A DNA stretch of 64,000 nucleotides from an uncultured Pelagibacteraceae bacterium (GTDB lineage: Bacteria; Pseudomonadota; Alphaproteobacteria; Pelagibacterales; Pelagibacteraceae), in the NCBI GenBank assembly GCA_902538255.1, contig CACBEJ010000001.1, forward strand, positions 240,021-304,020, in the 5' to 3' direction. Both the position numbers and the translations under genes were made by a program. Below are positions 34,041-43,113 of this stretch, piece by piece. Positions within the stretch are counted from its first letter, which is position 1. The number at the start of each line of letters is the position of its first letter. Below the pieces are notes generated by a model that made no database searches, had not been told where the DNA came from, and was given only the letters and a program-made list of their open reading frames with translations.

Positions 34041-34256
34041 TTGTCAAAACAAGACTTACTGGAATTTAAAGGTACAGTGATAGACCTACTTCCTAACGCT
34101 ATGTTTAGAGTAAAATTAGAAAATGGACATACCGTTACTGCCCATACAGCTGGTAAGTTGAGAAAAAACAGAATTAGAGTTCTCCAAGGTGATAATGTGA
34201 CAGTTGAAATGACACCTTACGATCTTACTAAAGGAAGAATTATTTTTAGGGGATAA
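34041..34256 (+). CDS. infA: Translation initiation factor IF-1 (TTG start)
   Basis: [64 protein letters not shown]. Confidence 0.97.
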   Translation: MSKQDLLEFKGTVIDLLPNAMFRVKLENGHTVTAHTAGKLRKNRIRVLQGDNVTVEMTPYDLTKGRIIFRG

Positions 34257-34260
34257 ATAA

Positions 34261-34335
34261 GGCTGAGTAGCTCAGGAGTAGAGCAGAGCCCTGAAAAGGC
34301 TTGTGTCGGAGGTGCGAATCCTTCCTCAGCCACCA
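34261..34335 (+). tRNA. tRNA-Phe (anticodon GAA) with atypical D- and T-loops
   Basis: GGCTGAG TA GCTC AGGAGTA GAGC A GAGCC CTGAAAA GGCTT GTGTC GGAGG TGCGAAT CCTTC CTCAGCC A CCA. Confidence 0.92.
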
Positions 34336-34415
34336 TCACAAAGTTTCATCTTGAAATAATCGTAAAAGAAATTAACTTTAAGATATAATAAATAACAAAA
34401 GGACTAAAAAATAAG

Positions 34416-34628
34416 ATGAGTACATTACAAGGAAAGATTAAATGGTATAACGGTAAAAAGGGATATGGCTTCATTGAAAGAGATGATAAAGAAAAAGATG
34501 CCTTTGTTCACGCTTCAGCAGTAAAAGCTGCTGGTATGAGATATCTCAATGAAGGTGATAAACTTGAATTCACATTAGAAGATGGTCCCAAAGGTCCTTC
34601 TGCAGTTAATTTAAAAAAAATAGACTAA
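34416..34628 (+). CDS. Cold shock domain protein
   Basis: GKIKWYNGKKGYGFIERDDKEKDAFVHASAV. Confidence 0.96.
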   Translation: MSTLQGKIKWYNGKKGYGFIERDDKEKDAFVHASAVKAAGMRYLNEGDKLEFTLEDGPKGPSAVNLKKID

Positions 34629-34642
34629 TTAAGAAATTATTT

Positions 34643-34684
34643 AAAAGGGCGTTTTATCTACCAAATAGATAAACGTCCTTTTTA
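34643..34684 (+). terminator. Rho-independent terminator of the cold shock gene
   Basis: AAAAGGGCGTTTTATCT-accaaat-AGATAAACGTCCTTTTT: long stem and T-run. Confidence 0.85.
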
Positions 34685-34857
34685 TTTATACCTTGAATAT
34701 TAATTTTTTTTGTCTAAAAGACTGCTCATGAATATAAATATTACATACAGAAAGACTTTTAGAAGTACTCACAGAAACTGTTTCCATAGCCAGTAGGCTA
34801 TTTATTTATATTATAATTTTAAATCCACATAAAATAAGATAAAAACAAAGAGGATAA

Positions 34858-34932
34858 GCCCGGGTGGTGTAATGGTTAGCACGGAAGTTTGTGGAACTTT
34901 AAGTTTGAGTTCGACTCTCAGCCCGGGTACCA
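34858..34932 (+). tRNA. tRNA-His (anticodon GUG), alphaproteobacterial type without encoded G-1
   Basis: GCCCGGG...anticodon loop TTTGTGGA...GAGTTCGACTC...CCCGGGT A CCA; base -1 is A, 1:72 is G-U, base 73 is A. Confidence 0.95.
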
Positions 34933-34936
34933 AAAA

Positions 34937-36331
34937 ATGAATAAAGAAAAAAAATTAATTCCTGGATTACCTTCAGGATTTGAAGATCGTTGGGATAAAA
35001 AACTTCTTCTCAAAAAAAAGCTTTTAAAAGCTATTGAGAATAATTTTATAAAATTTGGAGCAGAAGCTCTGGAAACCCCTTCGTTTGAGATAAGTGAAAA
35101 TATAGGATCTTTTTTGGCAGAAGATGATGCTAATCCTATGAGTGATGTATTCTCATTTCAGGACGGAGAAAAAAACATTACTCTTAGGTATGATCTTTCA
35201 AGCCCACTAGCTAGATTTGTTGCTCAAAATAATCAAGAGCTTCCATCAATCTTTAAAAGATATGCTATTCAAAATGTCTTTAGAAACGAAAAGGCCGGTA
35301 ACGGAAGGTACAGAGAATTTATGCAAGCAGATTTTGATATTGTTGGAAATGTTTATCCTGCCCAGGCAAATGCTGAGCTTTGTAATTTAATATCAAGTAC
35401 TTTGTTAGATTGTGGTCTAAAAAAAGATCAATTTACAATTAACATCAGTAACAGAAAAATAGTTCAAGGATTAATTGATGATTTAAAAATATCGGAGGAC
35501 AAGCAAGTAAAAGTAATTAGGGCAATTGATAAATTAGATAAACCAGGTTTTGGTTTAAAAGGTGTTGAAGATCTGCTTAAAAAAGAGAGAAGAGATATAA
35601 GTGGTGCAATCACTAAGGGTGCAGATTTAAATGATGAACAAGCATCTGAAATACTTAATTTTCTAAAAATTAAAAATTTAAAAGATTTAAAAGAAAAATT
35701 AAAAAATCCATTGTCTCAAGAAGGTATAAAGGAATTAGAACAAGTATTTGAAGTATTGGGTTATAGTTCAAATTTAAATCAGGTCAAAACAAATTTTACA
35801 ATTGTAAGGGGATTGGCTTATTATTCAGATTTTATTGTTGAAACAAACCTAAATTTTAAAGTTACAAATAACAAAGGTAAAGAGGTTGATATAGGCAGTA
35901 TTTGTTCTGGTGGAGCTTATGCAAAATTAATTTCAAGATTTAAAGGTGTCGATATCCCAGGCACTGGAATTAGTTTTGGAGTGGATCGATTGTTATTTGC
36001 TTTAATGCAATTGGATCAAATAAAAGTAGATATTCAAAAACCAGTTTTAGTTTGTGTAATGGATGAAAAATATCTTAAAAATTATTATGAAATTTTAGAT
36101 CTTTTAAGAAATAATAATATTAATGCTGAAATTTTTTTAGATACAAAGAAAAATTTAGGTAAGCAACTAACCTTAGCAAATAAACGTGAGTTAGATGTTG
36201 CAATTATATGTGGTGAAAATGAATTTAACGAAAATACAGTCACCTTAAAAAGTCTTAAAGGTGTTAAGGGTGAAAACAATAAAACATTTCCAAAAGAAAA
36301 TTTAATCGATGAAGTCAAAAAACTTATCTGA
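34937..36331 (+). CDS. hisS: Histidyl-tRNA synthetase
   Basis: MNKEKKLIPGLPSGFEDRWDKKLLLK, RYDLSSPLARFVAQ, FRNEKAGNGRYREFMQADFDI; ORF-track start (34889) lies inside tRNA-His, so ATG 34937 is preferred. Confidence 0.95.
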   Translation: MNKEKKLIPGLPSGFEDRWDKKLLLKKKLLKAIENNFIKFGAEALETPSFEISENIGSFLAEDDANPMSDVFSFQDGEKNITLRYDLSSPLARFVAQNNQELPSIFKRYAIQNVFRNEKAGNGRYREFMQADFDIVGNVYPAQANAELCNLISSTLLDCGLKKDQFTINISNRKIVQGLIDDLKISEDKQVKVIRAIDKLDKPGFGLKGVEDLLKKERRDISGAITKGADLNDEQASEILNFLKIKNLKDLKEKLKNPLSQEGIKELEQVFEVLGYSSNLNQVKTNFTIVRGLAYYSDFIVETNLNFKVTNNKGKEVDIGSICSGGAYAKLISRFKGVDIPGTGISFGVDRLLFALMQLDQIKVDIQKPVLVCVMDEKYLKNYYEILDLLRNNNINAEIFLDTKKNLGKQLTLANKRELDVAIICGENEFNENTVTLKSLKGVKGENNKTFPKENLIDEVKKLI

Positions 36332-37361
36332 AAATATCCTTAGATCAGTTAAGTCTAAGGGTTTTAAATATATTGATTTACCCTCAGTAATTGAGGCTAA
36401 TCATATTGTTCAAAGATCAGGAGAAAACTTTAGAAAATTTATCTTTTCTTTTACGGATCAAAACGGAAGCGAATTGTGTCTAAGACCAGATTTAACGATT
36501 GCATCTTGTTTAAGATATTTAGAAAATAATTTAAAAGGTAAGGAAAAAATTTTTTACAGTGGTCAAGCTTATCGAAAATCACAAAACAAAAAAGACTCAA
36601 TCATTAGAAATCAAATTGGATTTGAAATTTTAGGATCTAAGGATGAGAAAAATGATGATAAAGAAATTATAAATACATCTCTTAAATCACTTCAAAATAT
36701 TAAATATTCTTCAGGAACGCTAACCATTGGAAATGTTGAAATATTTAATTTGTTAATTTCAAAATTAGATATTCCAAAGAGATGGAAACTAAGATTAGCT
36801 AGACACTTCTGGAGAGAAGAATATTTTAATGAATTATTAAAAAGATTAGAAACTAATTCAGATGTTGATCCGACAATTGTAGAAATAGATAAAAAGCGTT
36901 ACGTGAAAATGCTTAAAGAGAATTTATCAAATATTGTTGCAGGAAGAACAATTAATGAAATATTAAAAAGGTTTGATCAGAAAATAAAAGATCCTAGAAG
37001 AGCTAGTAAAGGAAAGAATGTTTCCAAAATAATAAAAGATTTTCTAAAAATTAAATGTCCCATAAATAAAGCAGCAATTGAGTTAAATAAATTTTTTAAA
37101 AAAAACAAAATAAATCTAGCTGTAGATCAAAAATATTTTCCAATCTCTAATAATAAGGTTTCAAAATTAAATGTAGTATTTTCAGCATCCTTTGGAAGAC
37201 AATTAGAATATTACACCGGAATGGTTTTTAAAATTGATATTAAATCTAAAAACTCATTAAAAAATATTATTAATGGTGGTCGTTATGATGGTCTAATTTC
37301 GGACTTAGGATCAAAAAAACAAACTCCAGCAGTAGGTGCTGCTTTAAATTTAAATTACTAA
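36309..37361 (+). CDS. hisZ: ATP phosphoribosyltransferase regulatory subunit
   Basis: HisRS-like catalytic fold without anticodon domain (LCLRPDLTIASCLRYLENN...KIFYSGQAYR); adjacent to short hisG. Confidence 0.88.
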   Translation: MKSKNLSENILRSVKSKGFKYIDLPSVIEANHIVQRSGENFRKFIFSFTDQNGSELCLRPDLTIASCLRYLENNLKGKEKIFYSGQAYRKSQNKKDSIIRNQIGFEILGSKDEKNDDKEIINTSLKSLQNIKYSSGTLTIGNVEIFNLLISKLDIPKRWKLRLARHFWREEYFNELLKRLETNSDVDPTIVEIDKKRYVKMLKENLSNIVAGRTINEILKRFDQKIKDPRRASKGKNVSKIIKDFLKIKCPINKAAIELNKFFKKNKINLAVDQKYFPISNNKVSKLNVVFSASFGRQLEYYTGMVFKIDIKSKNSLKNIINGGRYDGLISDLGSKKQTPAVGAALNLNY

Positions 37362-38053
37362 TGATAAAAAATATTTTAAATATTGGAATTCCAAGCAAAG
37401 GTAGACTTAGAAAAGATGTTTTAAATATTTTTAAAAAAAATAAATTAAATCTCATTTCTGAAAGAGGAGAAAGAGATCTTTTAGGATCTATAAAACAATT
37501 TAAAAATATTAAGATTTTATATCTTCATGCAAGAGAGATCATAGAAAGACTTGGAGATGGATCTTTAGATATAGGTTTTTCTGGCTTTGATTTATTAAAG
37601 GAAAGTGAAATTAACACTCAAAAGAAAGTTAATGTGTTAAAAAGATATAATTTTGGAAAGGCCACATTAGTAGTTGCAATCCCTGATCCATGGATAGATG
37701 TACAAACAGTTGCAGATTTAGAAGAAATTGCATTTGAATTTAAAGATAAGAAAAAGAAAAGATTAAGAGTAGCAACAAAATATCCAAACTTAACAAGGGA
37801 ATTTTTGTTTTCAAAGGGCGTTACCCAATTCAAATTAATTGATAGTTTGGGTGCAACCGAAGCTTATCCTTTTACAGGCTCATCGGAAATAATTACAGAT
37901 ATCACTTCTACCGGAGAAACGTTAAAAGCAAACAATCTACGTATTTTGAAGGATGGAGAAATATTAAGATCAGAGGCCTGTATGATGATTTCTAAGTCAT
38001 CCAATAATAAAATGGGTCTTAAAAAAATAGTAAAATTACTTTCTAAAAATTAA
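37361..38053 (+). CDS. hisG: ATP phosphoribosyltransferase, short form
   Basis: IGIPSKGRLRKDVLNIF, DIGFSGFDLL, IVDI-like ITDITSTGETLKANNLRIL. Confidence 0.94.
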   Translation: MIKNILNIGIPSKGRLRKDVLNIFKKNKLNLISERGERDLLGSIKQFKNIKILYLHAREIIERLGDGSLDIGFSGFDLLKESEINTQKKVNVLKRYNFGKATLVVAIPDPWIDVQTVADLEEIAFEFKDKKKKRLRVATKYPNLTREFLFSKGVTQFKLIDSLGATEAYPFTGSSEIITDITSTGETLKANNLRILKDGEILRSEACMMISKSSNNKMGLKKIVKLLSKN

Positions 38054-38167
38054 GTCTTTCCAATAAATTAGTATAATTTTGATAATATCTAGATTTCTAA
38101 TAATTGCATAAAGTGCAACAATAACACAAATAATAAAGAATATTTTTAATATCAAAATTAGTTCCAT
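38036..38167 (-). CDS. Candidate 43-aa small membrane protein
   Basis: Hand translation MELILILKIFFIICVIVALYAIIRNLDIIKIILIYWKDLIFRK*; occupies most of the hisG-rmuC gap; could be an AT-bias artefact. Confidence 0.25.
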   Translation of the reverse strand: MELILILKIFFIICVIVALYAIIRNLDIIKIILIYWKDLIFRK

Positions 38168-38231
38168 AAAGTATTTTTAAATATTTAAATACATTAATCA
38201 AATATTTACGATAAAATAAAAAATTAGAATC

Positions 38232-39329
38232 ATGGATAATATATTGTTAATTTTACTAGTTTTGTTATTAGGCGGCGTTTTAGCTATTCTTTATCTAAAT
38301 TTAAAAACTAAGCCAAAAGATGAAAATGAAAACAAAGAAGCTGAGGAAATAATTAATTTAAAATCAGAAATATCAAGTTTAAAAGATACCTTAAACACTA
38401 CAATCAATAGCTCACTTGGTGCAATGTCGACTTCATTTAATAATCTATCAACCGGGGTTACTAAAGATATGACTGAAACTTTAACTAAGGTAGAGGAAAA
38501 AGTTGGTAATTTTAATCAACAAGTTCAACTATTAAATCAAAGCCAAGAGGGGATAACTAAAATTTTAGCTGGAGTTAAGAAATATGGAACTCTTGCAGAA
38601 TTTAGCTTAGATGCTCTAATTAAAGATTTGCTACCAGCCTCTCAATTCATGACTAATGTTAAAATGAAAGAGGATACTAGTGAACATGTTGAATTTGCAA
38701 TAAAGCTTCAAGGAGATGTTTTAGTTCCTGTTGATAGTCATTTTCCAGTAGAAAAATTCAAAGCAATTACCGATGGTCATGACGCGGAAGACAAAAAGGC
38801 TGTAGCAGATTCTAGAGCAAAATTAGCCTCAGCGTTTAAAGCAAAAGCTAAAAGTGTTAATGAAAAATATATTGTTCCACCAAAAACTACTGATTTTGCA
38901 ATAGTATATGCTCCTACAGAAAGTTTATACAAAGAGTTAACTGAATACCAAGATCCAAGTACAAAAGAATTATTAACTCAAGAGTTAATGAAAAAATATA
39001 AAGTTGTAATATGTGGACCTAATACTCTTTCTGCTTACTTACAGTCTTTACATATGGGATTTCAATCATTGAAGGTACAAAAAGGTGCAACAGAAATTTA
39101 TAATCATTTAAAAACAATCAGTACAAGATTTTCTAAACATTTTGACAACATTATAGTTCTTAGAAAAAAATTAGAAGATGCTATGGGAGTTGTTGATAAA
39201 TTTGGAACTGATGCAAGATCAATTTCAAGAACTTTAGAAAACATAAAAGATCCCGAGCAGGTTGAGAAAGCTGTACAAACCGAAAACGTGGAAAAATTTA
39301 TTGAACAAAATAGGCAGCTCAAAAATTAA
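38232..39329 (+). CDS. rmuC: DNA recombination protein RmuC
   Basis: N-terminal TM, coiled coil, LQGDVLVPVDSHFPVEKFKAI, LQSLHMGFQSLKVQKGATEIYNHL. Confidence 0.92.
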   Translation: MDNILLILLVLLLGGVLAILYLNLKTKPKDENENKEAEEIINLKSEISSLKDTLNTTINSSLGAMSTSFNNLSTGVTKDMTETLTKVEEKVGNFNQQVQLLNQSQEGITKILAGVKKYGTLAEFSLDALIKDLLPASQFMTNVKMKEDTSEHVEFAIKLQGDVLVPVDSHFPVEKFKAITDGHDAEDKKAVADSRAKLASAFKAKAKSVNEKYIVPPKTTDFAIVYAPTESLYKELTEYQDPSTKELLTQELMKKYKVVICGPNTLSAYLQSLHMGFQSLKVQKGATEIYNHLKTISTRFSKHFDNIIVLRKKLEDAMGVVDKFGTDARSISRTLENIKDPEQVEKAVQTENVEKFIEQNRQLKN

Positions 39330-39366
39330 TTTCTTTTTTTCTGTAATTACGTCTATAAGAAATCTC

Positions 39367-40053
39367 ATGCAGTGGAATCAAAAATATGATTATCCAAAAT
39401 CATCAAGAGCAACAGTTGATGGCATTAGAAAATACTTATTAGGGGAAACAAAATTACCAAGTGTCACTTCAATTTTAGATGCAACTCGATCTGAAGAAGA
39501 TAAAGCAGCATTAGCAAATTGGAGAGAAAGAACTGGGCAAAAAGAGGCTGAGGCAATTACAAAAGCAGCAAGTAGTAGAGGTTCTCAAATGCACAACTAT
39601 TTAGAGTCCTATTTACTTGGAAGAGAAAATTTAAGTTTTTTTGAAGATAACGAACAATACAAATTAATGGCTAAAGAAATTATAGAAAAAGGTTTGAAAA
39701 ATAGATTGGATGAAATTTGGGGTGTTGAATGCACTCTTTATTACCCAGAGAAGTATGCAGGTACTGCTGATTGTGTCGGAGTTTATGAAGGAAAAGAAAC
39801 AATAATAGATTTTAAACAAAGTAATAAACCTAAAAAGGCTGAATATATAGACTCATGGCTTCTTCAAACAAGCGCATATTCATTAGCACATAACATTGTG
39901 TATAACTCCAATATCAATTCTTGTGTAATTTTGGTTTGCACAGTAGATAAATTATTCCAAGAGTTTAAAATTCAAGGGCATGATTTAGTTGTTTATCAAA
40001 ATTTGTTTTTGGGAAGATTAAAAAAATTTAATGAGCTATCGGATTTAACTTAG
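39367..40053 (+). CDS. PD-(D/E)XK nuclease, MGME1/RecB-exonuclease-like
   Basis: LPSVTSILDAT, SSRGSQMHNYLE, YAGTADCVGVYEGKETIIDFKQSNKPK; internal ATG preferred. Confidence 0.75.
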   Translation: MQWNQKYDYPKSSRATVDGIRKYLLGETKLPSVTSILDATRSEEDKAALANWRERTGQKEAEAITKAASSRGSQMHNYLESYLLGRENLSFFEDNEQYKLMAKEIIEKGLKNRLDEIWGVECTLYYPEKYAGTADCVGVYEGKETIIDFKQSNKPKKAEYIDSWLLQTSAYSLAHNIVYNSNINSCVILVCTVDKLFQEFKIQGHDLVVYQNLFLGRLKKFNELSDLT

Positions 40054-40059
40054 GATTTT

Positions 40060-41496
40060 ATGGATAAAATAGTAATTTACGATACAGAAACAACAAATAG
40101 TACAATTTGGGGCTCAATAATTGAAGTAGGTGCTGTAGTTGTTGATAAAAACTTAAAAGAAATTGGTAAGCTAAATATTCGTGGCAGAATGCCCGAGGGT
40201 GAGGTTCCAAGTGCAAAGGCCTTATTAGTTAATTCAACAAGTATTGATTTACTTACTAAAGGCAATTACTCGCATTACGATTTTTTAGGCGCAGTAGAAA
40301 ATTTTTTCTCTAAAGCTGGTCCAGCATTGTTTATGGGTTGGAGTAACCTAAATTTTGATAGACGAATGTTTCATTTTAATTTTTTTAAAGGGAATAGATA
40401 TCCTTACATTACACATTCATCACCCAATAAAGAACATGACGGTTTACATGTTGCAAGAGTAGCACAAACCTTGAATCCTGAAACATTAAAGACTGAATTA
40501 ACAGAAGCTGGAAATGAAAGTCTAGCTTTAGAAGGTTTAGCTAGACAACAAGGATTTGATACGTCTCAACAACACACTGCTTATCATGATGCATTCACAA
40601 GCTTAAAAATTCTAAGAATTATAAAAGACAAACATAAAGACAATTGGGAAAATTTTTTAAGTACATCTACAAAAAATAGCGTTGAAACTATCTTAAAAAG
40701 TGAGGGTATTTATTCAATTTTCGAAAATGTTAAAGGAAAAAATATGATGTATCTTGTCTCTACATTACATCCAGATCATTGTTATCATCCATCATATGCA
40801 TCTTGGGGATATTTATTTGATTTAAGAAGAGATCCTGAACCTTTGTTAAATTTATCAATAAATGATCTTAAAGTTTATTTAAAAAAGTTTAGTCCAAAAG
40901 CACTTAGAGTAATCAAAACCAACAAAGCTCCTGTAGTTTTAGATAAAAAGTTTGCATTAAAAGAGAAGGCATATGCTGACTTAGATTTAGAAACAATCCA
41001 GAAAAGAGCAAAAATGGTTAGAAATAGTAAAAATTTTTGTAAAAATATTCAAATCATTAATAGAGAGGCCGCTGAAGAAAAAGCTCAAACTCAAACCCAG
41101 GAAGATCTGTTACCTGAAGAAACTTTATATGAAAAATTCATTCCCAATAAAGACACCCAATTATTTAAAACTTGGCATAGTTCTTCTTGGGAAGATAAAT
41201 TAAGAATGTTGGATAAGTTTCAAGATAAAAGATGTAGTTGGTTTGGGCAAAAAATTATTTATCAAGAAGCACCGCATATTTTGCCACCAGATTTATATAA
41301 AAATATAAAAAGTGAAATTGCTAGACGAATTTTAAGCAAAAATAGAGAAAAGTGGCAAACTATAGGAATGGCCTATCAAGAAATTGATACCTTAAGAGAT
41401 CAAGCATCAAATAGAGATGATGAAGAGGAACTAAAAAAATTAGATGAAATAAATGAATTTGTTATGTCTATAGAAAAAAAATATGAAATTGCCTAG
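40060..41496 (+). CDS. sbcB: Exodeoxyribonuclease I
   Basis: DEDDh motif IVIYDTETTNS...GWSNLNFDRRMFHFNFF...TAYHDAFTSLKI; C-terminal ExoI domain. Confidence 0.88.
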   Translation: MDKIVIYDTETTNSTIWGSIIEVGAVVVDKNLKEIGKLNIRGRMPEGEVPSAKALLVNSTSIDLLTKGNYSHYDFLGAVENFFSKAGPALFMGWSNLNFDRRMFHFNFFKGNRYPYITHSSPNKEHDGLHVARVAQTLNPETLKTELTEAGNESLALEGLARQQGFDTSQQHTAYHDAFTSLKILRIIKDKHKDNWENFLSTSTKNSVETILKSEGIYSIFENVKGKNMMYLVSTLHPDHCYHPSYASWGYLFDLRRDPEPLLNLSINDLKVYLKKFSPKALRVIKTNKAPVVLDKKFALKEKAYADLDLETIQKRAKMVRNSKNFCKNIQIINREAAEEKAQTQTQEDLLPEETLYEKFIPNKDTQLFKTWHSSSWEDKLRMLDKFQDKRCSWFGQKIIYQEAPHILPPDLYKNIKSEIARRILSKNREKWQTIGMAYQEIDTLRDQASNRDDEEELKKLDEINEFVMSIEKKYEIA

Positions 41497-41530
41497 TTGA
41501 CTTTAAGGCTCTAATTAATAGAAAGGAAAT

Positions 41531-41848
41531 ATGCTTACAAATTTTAAAGACGAAGATTTTGATACTAAAATTAAAAATGAAGATGTTTCAGTCATCCAGT
41601 TTTCAGCTGAGTGGTGTGGTCCATGTAAGGCACTAAAACCAGTAATGGATAAGTTATCTGATGAATATAAAGATAAGGCTGGTTTCTATTATGCTGATGT
41701 TGAAGATGGTGGAATAAATACCGGAAGTGCAGCTGGTATAAGAGGTGTTCCAACAGTTGTTATCTATAAAAAAGGCGTTGAAGTAGATAGAAAAGTTGGT
41801 GGAGTTCCCGAAAGTCACATGAAGGAATTTTTAGATAAAAATATCTAA
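41531..41848 (+). CDS. Thioredoxin
   Basis: VIQFSAEWCGPCKALKPVMDKLS. Confidence 0.93.
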   Translation: MLTNFKDEDFDTKIKNEDVSVIQFSAEWCGPCKALKPVMDKLSDEYKDKAGFYYADVEDGGINTGSAAGIRGVPTVVIYKKGVEVDRKVGGVPESHMKEFLDKNI

Positions 41849-43113
41849 TTTAAATTTAAAACTTCACCGGCAAGATATAACGATCCAGTAATCAGGATTA
41901 TATCGTTTTCTTTTACCGGGATTGACTTTATAGCATCTTCTATACTTTCCTTATAATTTATATTTGAAAAGCCGTTTAGCTTATCTTTAAGCTCTCTTCC
42001 TTTAATTGAATTAGGTTGATTAGGTATATCTATTGTAGTCAATGTAGAGATATCCTTAAAGAAACTCATATATTCATTATGATCTTTATTAGCCATCATT
42101 CCAAGAATGATGTGTTTATTGCAATCTAAACTTTCCAAGTATTCATTCAAAACTTTTGCTCCTAGTGGGTTATGAGATCCATCAACATAAAGTTTGTGAT
42201 CTTTTACAAGCTCTTTAAGTTTTCCAGATTTAATTTCTTGTAATCTTGCAATAGAATTTATTTTTAAAATACCTTTTTTAATGTGGTCATCTTTAATTTT
42301 TAAGTCTTTCAAAATTCTTAGGGTTGCAATTGCTGTTGAGACATTTTCTAATTGAAATTGACCTTTAACATTTGGCATCGGTAATTTTATTCCCCCAAAT
42401 TGATCTTCATAATAAAAGAAGTCATTTTCTTGCATTGTAAAACTATAATTTTCATTATGGAAAAACTTATTTGATCTATTATTTGAAATTGTTTTTTTAA
42501 TATTTTCTTTAATTTTATTAGTACTTTGTTTTGCAACTATAATATTTGAGTTTAATAAGCTTGATGTTTTCTCAAAAATAATTTTTTCAACAGTTTGTTC
42601 ATTTTCAGGTAGCCAATCTAAATGATCAAGGCCAATAGATGTTACAACGCTAGCAAGGTTATTTTTTAAGATATTAGTAGCGTCAAATCTAAAGAATAAT
42701 CCACTTTCAATTAAATTGATATTATCTGGGTATTGAGATGCTTTTAAAAAATAGGCTGCAGTTAGTATTTCAAAAAAGGTAATTGGTTCACCATTGTTAG
42801 CTTCCTCAACTTCTTCAAGTAAATTTGCCAAATCTTCATCGTTCAATTCTTCATTATTAAAAACAAACCTTTCATTGATACTTTTGATATGAGGACTAGT
42901 GTAGATATTACAATTGAAATTTGCTTCCTTTAAAATAGAAAACATTGCTTGGATAGTTGAGTACTTTCCATTAGTACCAACAATTGAAATTGCTTTGATT
43001 TTATCTTGATTGTTGCCTAATTTTTTGCAGAGACTTTGAATACGATCTAGACTTAAATCTATTTCTTTAGGATGCAGCTCTTGTAAGCGACTGACTATCT
43101 TCTGAAGTTTCAT
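41845..43113 (-). CDS. folC: Folylpolyglutamate/dihydrofolate synthase
   Basis: VGTNGKYSTIQAMFSIL, SIGLDHLDWL, DGSHNPLGAKVL; start within accD 3' end. Confidence 0.92.
   Translation of the reverse strand: MKLQKIVSRLQELHPKEIDLSLDRIQSLCKKLGNNQDKIKAISIVGTNGKYSTIQAMFSILKEANFNCNIYTSPHIKSINERFVFNNEELNDEDLANLLEEVEEANNGEPITFFEILTAAYFLKASQYPDNINLIESGLFFRFDATNILKNNLASVVTSIGLDHLDWLPENEQTVEKIIFEKTSSLLNSNIIVAKQSTNKIKENIKKTISNNRSNKFFHNENYSFTMQENDFFYYEDQFGGIKLPMPNVKGQFQLENVSTAIATLRILKDLKIKDDHIKKGILKINSIARLQEIKSGKLKELVKDHKLYVDGSHNPLGAKVLNEYLESLDCNKHIILGMMANKDHNEYMSFFKDISTLTTIDIPNQPNSIKGRELKDKLNGFSNINYKESIEDAIKSIPVKENDIILITGSLYLAGEVLNLN

Noticed and set aside
34889-34936. Upstream extension of hisS in the ORF track (MWNFKFEFDSQPGYQK)
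   Set aside because: These codons are read out of tRNA-His; homologous HisRS start fits ATG 34937
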